Shown here: one piece after another, positions 1-4,602 of the stretch | Layout: the number at the start of each line of letters is the position of its first letter | Numbering within the stretch: the stretch's first letter is position 1 | Source of the DNA: Nitrososphaera sp. | GTDB lineage: Archaea > Thermoproteota > Nitrososphaeria > Nitrososphaerales > Nitrososphaeraceae | Direction: 5' to 3' | Assembly (NCBI GenBank): GCA_023252395.1 | Contig: JAJPDY010000021.1 | Location: 1 to 10,432 of the forward strand | DNA length: 10,432 nucleotides | The notes under the pieces: generated by a model | Seen by the model: the letters and a program-made list of their open reading frames with translations, nothing else | Told to the model about the DNA's origin: nothing | Database searches by the model: none | Made by a program: the position numbers and the translations under genes

Positions 1-23
1 ACTAGTACAGACCCCGAATTATG

Positions 24-52
24 AAAAAAGGATGGGCTCGAACTAGCGAGCC
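24..52 (-). terminator. Intrinsic-type terminator of the csp gene
   Basis: Read on the minus strand, GGCTCG (52-47) pairs perfectly with CGAGCC (40-35) around a 6-nt loop that contains the TAG stop of csp. Five bases later comes a run of six T (29-24). A stem followed by a T tract is what a factor-independent terminator looks like; in archaea the T tract alone is often sufficient. The stem overlaps the last codons of the gene. Confidence 0.55.
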
Positions 53-387
53 ATACGCCTACATTCTTCGGCACAGTTGCGGCATTGCTGCGCGCATTTC
101 TTACAATGGTCAACGTTATGCCTATCACATTCTCTAGCACAAGCATCGCAGATGTCAGCGCACATGTTGCAGAACTGCTTTGCAAATTGGCTGTCCATCG
201 ACATTAAGGAGGCGGAAGTCCAACAAACAGCAGCACATTCACGGTTAATTTGTGCACAGCTTGCCATCATTTTTACATCTTGCTCTCTAAGATCAGAGGT
301 AGCACAAAATTCGCAAGCTTCAGCGCATTTCATGCATGCATCAATGCAGCTTTGCCATTTCGTATTTTGGAGCGTGGCGGTAGCCAT
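43..387 (-). CDS. Four-helix-bundle copper storage protein, Csp/DUF326 type, cytosolic
   Basis: Predicted 114-aa protein with 18 cysteines, nearly all in CxxC or CxxxC spacing (C14, C18, C21, C25, C28, C44, C51, C55, C73, C76, C80, C83, C87, C95, C98, C102, C105, C109). This heptad-like placing of Cys along four helices is the hallmark of the copper storage proteins Csp1/Csp3 (DUF326), where the thiols line the core of a four-helix bundle and bind many Cu(I) ions. There is no signal peptide or Tat motif, so it resembles the cytosolic Csp3 type rather than exported Csp1; the length and Cys count also fit Csp3. The ATG at 387 has no Shine-Dalgarno but a TATA-like box 24 nt upstream, consistent with a leaderless message. 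It lies downstream of an unknown membrane-protein gene in the same orientation. Inferred role: buffering or storing copper for cuproenzymes. Family call is firm; metal and function are inferred. Confidence 0.88.
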   Translation of the reverse strand: MATATLQNTKWQSCIDACMKCAEACEFCATSDLREQDVKMMASCAQINRECAAVCWTSASLMSMDSQFAKQFCNMCADICDACARECDRHNVDHCKKCAQQCRNCAEECRRMAR

Positions 388-408
388 GTATGTCGGAAAC
401 AGACATGC

Positions 409-414
409 TATTTA
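409..414 (-). promoter_or_regulatory. TATA-like box for csp
   Basis: TAAATA on the minus strand is centred about 24 nt upstream of the csp ATG (387). That is the spacing expected for an archaeal TATA box and a leaderless transcript. The match is short, so this is tentative. Confidence 0.3.
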
Positions 415-476
415 CGGCGTAGCTCATTCTTTTCGTGCTTGAGACTACCGCTTCACTCGCATTAACCTAGAGGTAG

Positions 477-899
477 CTAGCTTACCGTTTTCGCCATGGG
501 TGTACGGATGGAACCTAGAGCCTTTACCACTCCGAGTGCTATCATAATGTGCCCCGACAATACTCCGATAATCGGGCCGTAAAGGGCAATCACGCTATGA
601 TCTCCCAAAAACGGAGCTAGATGTATGGAATAGAGAACACCAGCTCCGATTAGCAAACCGGCTACTAGGTACGATTTCTGCCTCCACGAAATGACAAACG
701 CTGTCATGGACGAGCCTAGAGCGATCAGGCCGGGCACATGACTTCCGCTCAGCCCGGCGAAATGACTGGCGGCCAGGCTAGCATGCTCCGGCATCGTTTG
801 CATACCTGTTATCGAATTTTCGCCTATCATGCCAAAAAGTGCCAATGCAAAAGCTACGCCCGATAGAATCGTGGCAATTACAAGTCTAGGGTTTGCCAT
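477..899 (-). CDS. Unknown small integral membrane protein, four predicted helices
   Basis: Predicted 140-aa protein that I cannot assign to a family. Hydrophobic stretches suggest four membrane helices at about residues 6-26, 56-72, 77-97 and 104-128. A loop of about 29 residues between helices 1 and 2 (27-55) is rich in Met and His (M33, M36, H39, H46, H54), and further His lie at 93, 101 and 117. Met/His-rich loops are often seen in copper-handling membrane proteins, and the gene sits directly upstream of the Csp gene on the same strand with an 89-bp gap, so a copper link is a reasonable but unproven inference. The ATG at 899 is supported by a good TATA-like box 25 nt upstream. The short tail after helix 4 is basic. 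It could equally be an unrelated lineage-specific protein. Confidence 0.7.
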   Translation of the reverse strand: MANPRLVIATILSGVAFALALFGMIGENSITGMQTMPEHASLAASHFAGLSGSHVPGLIALGSSMTAFVISWRQKSYLVAGLLIGAGVLYSIHLAPFLGDHSVIALYGPIIGVLSGHIMIALGVVKALGSIRTPMAKTVS

Positions 900-920
900 A
901 TCTCACACTGGGAAATGAAT

Positions 921-928
921 TATTTTAA
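921..928 (-). promoter_or_regulatory. TATA box for the 140-aa membrane protein
   Basis: TTAAAATA on the minus strand is centred about 25 nt upstream of the ATG at 899, as in a leaderless archaeal promoter. It is the most AT-rich stretch of its intergenic region. Confidence 0.45.
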
Positions 929-1002
929 CATTCACATAGCATAGTTACCGCATCATGGTTAGTGGGAAGAAGTGAGTACCAGCACAGCGAGGACAGGGAG
1001 TC

Positions 1003-1116
1003 TCAACCATAATAATCCGGCCAAATTACGTTGATGTTTAGGACAAACAGGGCAAATAGCGTCAGGAGTCCCATGCCCACAAGCCCTCCTATGATTAAAC
1101 CCTTAATCAGGTTCAT
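1003..1116 (-). CDS. Small single-pass membrane protein (37 aa), hypothetical
   Basis: Read by hand from ATG 1116 to TGA 1003. It begins MNLIKG and has one glycine-rich hydrophobic helix of about 20 residues (about 7-26), followed by a polar tail ending WPDYYG. The hydrophobic stretch preceded by a Lys suggests an inner-membrane peptide. It starts only 3 nt after the stop of another hydrophobic small ORF (1120-1218), which favours co-translation and raises confidence that both are real. I see no strong Shine-Dalgarno and no family match. Its role is unknown; the nearest larger neighbours upstream are the 111-aa protein and the geranylgeranyl reductase. It could be a chance ORF. Confidence 0.4.
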   Translation of the reverse strand: MNLIKGLIIGGLVGMGLLTLFALFVLNINVIWPDYYG

Positions 1117-1119
1117 AGG

Positions 1120-1218
1120 CTAGCGCCCCGCGCCGCCAACAGCTCCAAACAAAGCTATCATAACAGCGACAGCAAATGCGATAGCGATGAGTCCCTTGTG
1201 CGTAAGGCTAAGGTACAT
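1120..1218 (-). CDS. Small single-pass membrane protein (32 aa), hypothetical
   Basis: Read by hand from ATG 1218 to TAG 1120. It begins MYLSLTHKG, followed by an Ala/Val/Ile-rich helix (about residues 10-26) and a Gly/Arg-rich end (GGAGR). The 3-nt gap to the next small membrane ORF (1003-1116) suggests a two-peptide cistron. There is no obvious Shine-Dalgarno or strong TATA box directly upstream, so it may be read from the reductase operon promoter at about 3112. Family and function unknown; a chance ORF cannot be excluded. Confidence 0.4.
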   Translation of the reverse strand: MYLSLTHKGLIAIAFAVAVMIALFGAVGGAGR

Positions 1219-1297
1219 CAAGACGGATTATCGTACCATGTACTTTACTTTTTGCCCAACCTGAGCGTGTATATGACTGCCAACCACCATACTGCAT
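1208..1297 (-). CDS. Possible 29-aa peptide behind a strong Shine-Dalgarno, hypothetical
   Basis: The ATG at 1297-1295 overlaps the TGA of the 111-aa gene (TGATG) and follows a perfect AAGGAGG with a 6-nt spacer. The encoded 29-aa peptide starts MQYGGWQSY and ends at TAG 1208; it is Trp/Tyr-rich but not clearly membrane-spanning. It overlaps the start of the 32-aa ORF by 11 nt. The competing +1 frame (stop at 1245) encodes a hydrophobic AVWWLAVIYTLRLGKK end that looks more protein-like, so either this peptide or a C-terminal extension of the 111-aa protein could be the real product. Confidence 0.25.
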   Translation of the reverse strand: MQYGGWQSYTRSGWAKSKVHGTIIRLDVP

Positions 1298-1632
1298 CAG
1301 GTCCCTCCTTTTTCAAACCGCTCGTACACCTGCGGGTTTGCAAGTAGCCAGCCATAGTGGCTGTCGTCGTGGACGTAGCGCACTTCGCGCACATTTGGCA
1401 CCAAATTTCGTTTTCTTAGCGCAAGCACAAACTCGCCTTGGAATGCGATCCCGATTCGCTTTGCCTTTGTATTTGACTTTTCGCCTTTTGGAAGCAGGAT
1501 GCGGTAGCTGAAATCGCCTGTGTCGTTCTGGCGTGCGTACGCTTCGACCATCCTGTCAACTGCACGCCGGATGTCAGAGACCTCTTGCAGTTCTATTGTT
1601 TCATGCACTGGAAAACCAGAGTAGGACGTCAT
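1297..1632 (-). CDS. Conserved-looking hypothetical protein (111 aa), translationally coupled to geranylgeranyl reductase
   Basis: I do not recognise this family. The reading frame is open from ATG 1683, but the start chosen is ATG 1632 (MTSYSGFPVHETIEL), because this ATG overlaps the reductase stop codon as ATGA, the usual arrangement for coupled genes. The longer form would overlap the reductase by 55 nt. The protein is soluble and mixed alpha/beta in appearance: an N-terminal amphipathic helix (about 16-33), a basic patch around PKGEKSNTKAKR and a C-terminal HDDSHYGWLLANP segment. There are no Cys or membrane segments in the main frame. Coupling suggests a helper or regulatory role in isoprenoid lipid saturation, by inference only. 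At its 3' end an A5-GG run and a +1 frame encoding a hydrophobic tail raise the question of a frameshift. Confidence 0.75.
   Translation of the reverse strand: MTSYSGFPVHETIELQEVSDIRRAVDRMVEAYARQNDTGDFSYRILLPKGEKSNTKAKRIGIAFQGEFVLALRKRNLVPNVREVRYVHDDSHYGWLLANPQVYERFEKGGT
1304..1310 (-). promoter_or_regulatory. Strong Shine-Dalgarno at the end of the 111-aa gene
   Basis: AAGGAGG on the minus strand is the best ribosome binding site in this window. It lies 6 nt before an ATG that overlaps the preceding stop codon. It also encodes the Lys-Gly-Gly of the upstream protein's C-terminus, so coding constraint could explain it. Confidence 0.4.
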
Positions 1633-3077
1633 TTGTACCTGGCAAACGCTTCCGACAGGTGGCCTTGCAGCTTCTTGTTCCACTCTGGGAACCCTTCAGG
1701 AGCGTCAGGGTAGTTGTAGTAGTGATCAACAAGCACCTTGTCAAGATTTGCGCAGTACCTCAGGTCTTCGGCCAGCTTTTTGTTCATGGCTCCGCGGATA
1801 ATCATGCCCAGCTTGTCTACTGTGCTAAATTCTGGGTGCTCGCCCTTTGTAATCTTGTCAATGTCCATCTTGCTCAAAAAGTGCTTCATGCCGTAGTTTA
1901 TCTGCTCGTTTGTCAGGCCTTGCAGCATCCTGCGGAACACTTCAAGCCCTGCCGTCTTGTAGCCATAGTCGTTGATAAAGTGCTTGTTGTACTGCCACAA
2001 GCCTTTTTCTGACGTGTCGCCTGCCTGAATGGCTTCAACCGCGTCCTTGCCTGCAATGGTAGCAGCAACAATCGCCGGCCCGATGCCTCCGGCGTCAAGC
2101 GGCTTTGGCATCCACGCCGAGTCGCCTACAAGCATGTAGCCGTTTGCGACAAGGCAGTCATTTTGCCGCCTTACAGAGACCTGCCACGTGCCCCATGCGT
2201 TGCCGTCGTCTTCCATGCCGTCTGCAAGCCGCGGGTTCTCGACAGCCGGGTTTGCTTCCACGTACTGGTCGATGAGGGTCTTGAGGTCTGGGCGGACTCC
2301 CATCTCCTTGTTGCGCGCTTCAAACGCCTTTTGCTGAACACCTAGGCCAATGTTCACCTTGCTCTTGCCTTTCGGGAATACCCAGCCATAGCCGCCAGGC
2401 GCTAATTTCTGGTCAAGGTGGATTATGCAGTAATCCGGATCAAAGTACGTCTTGTCGTCGTTTGCCAAGTCAAAATTGTAAATGTACCTGCCAGTTGCTT
2501 CCAAGTCGTCGCGGTCTATTCTGCGCTGGATAAACGACTTTATCGGCAGGTTTGTGCGCAATACCGATGTCACGCCAGTGCAATCAACTACCAATTTCGC
2601 GGTCTTTTTGAATACTGTCTTGTTGTCCAGGTCGTCGCCTTCAACTCCAATGACGGTGTTGCCTTCGATGACTAGCGAGCGGAGCGCTATCCTTTCTCTG
2701 ACTTCGATTCCTGCCTTTGTGGCGTCGTCGTACTGCCTCTTTGGCAGCATACGCCGATTGAGGATGTAGCCCTCTCCGTCAAACGAGATCCCAGTTTCAT
2801 GATCCGGCGAATAGGCAATGACTCCCTTGACTGGGTGCTCTATTTCCGGGTGGCCCCAGCTGATCTGGATCCTGTCTTTCATGTAGTCGACAGTGTTCTT
2901 GCCTACAGCGTCGCCGCAGACCCAGCCGGAGACTGTCTTTTTGCCAAGCTGCGAAAACGGGTTCCTGTCAATGACTAAAATCTTTAGCGACTGCTTTGAA
3001 TAGTAGGCGGCTGAAGACGCAACGATAAGGCCCGCGAGGCCGCCGCCTGCGATAATAATGTCATAGTCCCTTTTCAT
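1629..3077 (-). CDS. Geranylgeranyl reductase family FAD-dependent oxidoreductase
   Basis: Predicted 482-aa flavoprotein of the archaeal geranylgeranyl reductase (GGR) family, which saturates the isoprenoid chains of archaeal membrane lipids or related prenyl compounds. A Rossmann FAD motif GGGLAG is at residues 11-16, followed by the acidic end of strand 2 (VIDRN, D37). There is a conserved-looking Cys in WVCG (C54), the signature PxxYxWxFP as PGGYGWVFP (227-235), and the second FAD motif GDSAW with a following PLDAGGIGPA (318-335). The C-terminal 80 residues extend the protein beyond the roughly 400 aa of many archaeal GGRs, as in other long thaumarchaeal homologues. The start is ATG 3077 with a TATA box about 35 nt upstream and no Shine-Dalgarno. 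It is coupled downstream to a 111-aa unknown. Thaumarchaeota usually carry several GGR paralogues, so the exact substrate cannot be told here. Confidence 0.9.
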   Translation of the reverse strand: MKRDYDIIIAGGGLAGLIVASSAAYYSKQSLKILVIDRNPFSQLGKKTVSGWVCGDAVGKNTVDYMKDRIQISWGHPEIEHPVKGVIAYSPDHETGISFDGEGYILNRRMLPKRQYDDATKAGIEVRERIALRSLVIEGNTVIGVEGDDLDNKTVFKKTAKLVVDCTGVTSVLRTNLPIKSFIQRRIDRDDLEATGRYIYNFDLANDDKTYFDPDYCIIHLDQKLAPGGYGWVFPKGKSKVNIGLGVQQKAFEARNKEMGVRPDLKTLIDQYVEANPAVENPRLADGMEDDGNAWGTWQVSVRRQNDCLVANGYMLVGDSAWMPKPLDAGGIGPAIVAATIAGKDAVEAIQAGDTSEKGLWQYNKHFINDYGYKTAGLEVFRRMLQGLTNEQINYGMKHFLSKMDIDKITKGEHPEFSTVDKLGMIIRGAMNKKLAEDLRYCANLDKVLVDHYYNYPDAPEGFPEWNKKLQGHLSEAFARYK

Positions 3078-3108
3078 CAGTAAGACAAGGCGTGAAAGTA
3101 AAAAACGC

Positions 3109-3116
3109 TATTTAAA
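3109..3116 (-). promoter_or_regulatory. TATA box for geranylgeranyl reductase, possibly shared with the divergent HAD gene
   Basis: TTTAAATA (minus strand) is centred about 35 nt upstream of the ATG at 3077, which would give a leader of about 9 nt. Read on the plus strand it is TATTTAAA, 53 nt ahead of the HAD gene start, so it could also serve the divergent gene with a leader of about 30 nt. Confidence 0.45.
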
Positions 3117-3124
3117 GTGTTGCC

Positions 3125-3138
3125 GTCTTTCGAAAGAC
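3125..3138. promoter_or_regulatory. Perfect 14-bp palindrome, candidate operator
   Basis: GTCTTTCGAAAGAC is its own reverse complement and lies between the TATA-like box at 3109-3116 and the HAD start at 3169, in the divergent region between the reductase and HAD genes. A dimeric helix-turn-helix regulator would bind such a site. The position suggests control of one or both genes, but no regulator is encoded nearby. Confidence 0.35.
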
Positions 3139-3168
3139 AGAATAACAGTCCCGGCTAAGTGCAGAGAG

Positions 3169-3873
3169 ATGGGCAAGCCGCCGTTCGTGTTCTTTGACCT
3201 TGGCCAGACCCTCGTTGACGAGTGGGACTTTATCGCCCACTTTGACAGCAAGTTCCTCGAGATACTAAATGGCTTTGGCGCACGGATAGACCAGCGAAAC
3301 TACCGCGCAGTCCGCGACAGCATAATCCGGGACCGGAAAATCGGGCACGGAAGCGTGAAAGAGCTTGTCATCGAGGTATGCCGGCTCTTGTCTCCTCCCG
3401 GCTATGACAGGGCGATATTGAGCAGGCTTGAATCACAGATAAAGCAGGGAAGAAAAGAGTTCTTTCGGTTCTTTGACGACGCAGAGCCCACGCTTAAGGT
3501 ACTTTCTAAAAAATGCGAAATGGGGATAATAGCAAACCAATCAGAGGACATCAACGAGCTGATTGAAACATCAAATCTTGGCAGGTTCTTCAAGGTGCAG
3601 GCAATTTCATCGTCTGTAAGATTGAAAAAGCCGGACCCCAAGATTTTCGAGCTTGCGCTCAAGCAGGCTGGCCGGCCCGCCGGCGAATGCGTCATGGTAG
3701 GCGACAGGCTCGACACAGACATCTGCCCTGCAAACACGCTTGGCATGACTACTATAAGGACAACAAACTCACTTTTTGCTCTGCAGGTGCCAGAAAAGAA
3801 ATGTGAGCAGCCGGCGTACACAGTAGCGCGCCTGTCAGAAATCCCGCCGATAATAGAAAGAATTATCAAATGA
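3169..3873 (+). CDS. HAD-superfamily hydrolase-like protein with degenerate catalytic motifs
   Basis: Predicted 234-aa soluble protein with the haloacid dehalogenase fold. Motif I is FFDLGQT (D10 as the nucleophile), but the second Asp of the usual DxDxT is Gly (G12). Motif II reads GIIANQS (119-125), with Ala at the position normally Ser/Thr in hhhSN. Motif III Lys is K154 in KKPDPKIF, and motif IV is VGDRLDTDI (D179, D184). Residues about 17-95 form the helical C1-type cap. The missing acid/base Asp means it may not be an ordinary phosphatase; phosphonatases and haloacid dehalogenases also replace this residue. The ATG at 3169 has no clear Shine-Dalgarno. The stop overlaps the next gene's ATG (ATGA), so the two are co-translated. 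Substrate unknown. Confidence 0.85.
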   Translation: MGKPPFVFFDLGQTLVDEWDFIAHFDSKFLEILNGFGARIDQRNYRAVRDSIIRDRKIGHGSVKELVIEVCRLLSPPGYDRAILSRLESQIKQGRKEFFRFFDDAEPTLKVLSKKCEMGIIANQSEDINELIETSNLGRFFKVQAISSSVRLKKPDPKIFELALKQAGRPAGECVMVGDRLDTDICPANTLGMTTIRTTNSLFALQVPEKKCEQPAYTVARLSEIPPIIERIIK

Positions 3874-4196
3874 TTGCGCGAATATGCTCTGTGCTTGCAG
3901 CAATCGTAAAGCTGGTCAAAAACACTCACAGGCACCCTGCAAATCAGGCGCTGCACTTCATAGGCGCGCCGTTCTATGCAGTAGGGCTTGCAATGATCGT
4001 GATGCATATTGCAGGCATGCAGGCGAATTTGGTGGCAGGCATTGCGATGTGGGTGTCGGCCGTTGCAATGTTTGTAGCCGGCCACAAGATAGAAGGCAAC
4101 GTCATGACAATGACTCCTGTGCTGGTTTTCAGGCTGCTGTCAAGAAAGGCTGCCAGTTATTTTCTCGCAAAGAGAATCCATTTCCTGCGGGCTTAA
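3870..4196 (+). CDS. DUF962/Mpo1-like small membrane protein
   Basis: Predicted 108-aa protein. HPANQALHFIGAPF (22-35) and AGHKIEGN (70-77) match the pattern H-x-x-N...H-x-x-G-x-P and GH..EG of the DUF962 family, which includes yeast Mpo1, an Fe-dependent dioxygenase that alpha-oxidises 2-hydroxy fatty acids. Candidate metal-ligand histidines are H22, H29, H46 and H72. Two hydrophobic helices lie at about 29-48 and 53-71, so it is probably membrane-embedded; the last 25 residues are basic. ATG 3870 overlaps the HAD stop codon by 4 nt, so it is coupled to that gene. The 3' end overlaps the convergent HIT gene by 57 bp. Family assignment is by motif only; archaeal substrates of this family are not known to me. 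Confidence 0.65.
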   Translation: MIARICSVLAAIVKLVKNTHRHPANQALHFIGAPFYAVGLAMIVMHIAGMQANLVAGIAMWVSAVAMFVAGHKIEGNVMTMTPVLVFRLLSRKAASYFLAKRIHFLRA

Positions 4197-4571
4197 TTTT
4201 GGCCTGTTCCTGAACATTGAGTGGATCGGACCTGCGCCATCTCCGCCTTTTCTTGGCACAATGTGAATGTGGACATGGGGCACTTCCTGCCCAGCTTCTC
4301 TACCATTGTGGATAGCGATTGTAGACGCGCTTGCTTGTGACCCAGACTCTACTGCGCCGGCAACCTTCCATGCGACTTCAAAAACTGCAAGGGCATCTTC
4401 GCGGCTCATGTCCTGAACTCTGCCATAATGTGATTTTGGGATCACTAGCGTGTGGCCCGCCGCAAGCGGAAAGGCGTCAAGCAGCGCCATCGCCCTTTCA
4501 TTTTGCATTATGATTTTTGATGGTATGCTGCCAGCGGCAATTTTGCAAAAGACGCAGTTTGGGTCTTGCAT
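4140..4571 (-). CDS. HIT family protein (histidine-triad nucleotide hydrolase, Hint-like)
   Basis: Predicted 143-aa protein of the histidine triad superfamily, nucleoside-phosphoramidate or dinucleotide hydrolases. The active-site motif PHVHIHIVPR gives H99, H101 and H103. A CxxC near the N-terminus (C6, C9) with H48 and H99 matches the structural zinc site of many prokaryotic HIT proteins, and AGHTLVIPKSH (38-48) is typical. The chosen start, ATG 4571 (MQDPNCVFC), places the CxxC where the family has it. The frame stays open to 4712 but that adds 47 residues unlike any HIT protein, inside the kinase gene. A TATA-like box 26 nt upstream (4593-4602) supports this start with a leaderless mRNA. 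The 3' end overlaps the convergent DUF962-like gene. Precise substrate unknown. Confidence 0.9.
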   Translation of the reverse strand: MQDPNCVFCKIAAGSIPSKIIMQNERAMALLDAFPLAAGHTLVIPKSHYGRVQDMSREDALAVFEVAWKVAGAVESGSQASASTIAIHNGREAGQEVPHVHIHIVPRKGGDGAGPIHSMFRNRPKLSPQEMDSLCEKITGSLS

Positions 4572-4592
4572 GCCTGCACTGCGGTGTTTTGG

Positions 4593-4602
4593 TATATTAT
4601 TA
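4593..4602 (-). promoter_or_regulatory. TATA box for the HIT gene, overlapping the kinase stop codon
   Basis: TAATAATATA on the minus strand is centred about 26 nt upstream of ATG 4571 and includes the TAA stop (4600-4602) of the upstream kinase. The HIT gene can therefore be transcribed on its own despite the 28-bp gap. Confidence 0.45.

Noticed and set aside
77..442. Plus-strand frame opposite csp (121 aa)
   Set aside because: Cys/His/Ala-rich only because it is antisense to the CxxC-rich Csp gene.
1633..1683. 17-residue N-terminal extension of the 111-aa protein
   Set aside because: It would overlap the reductase by 55 nt; ATG 1632 gives the usual ATGA coupling.
3402..4085. Minus-strand frame opposite the HAD and DUF962-like genes (227 aa)
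   Set aside because: Antisense to two genes with family motifs and ATGA coupling; composition is not protein-like.
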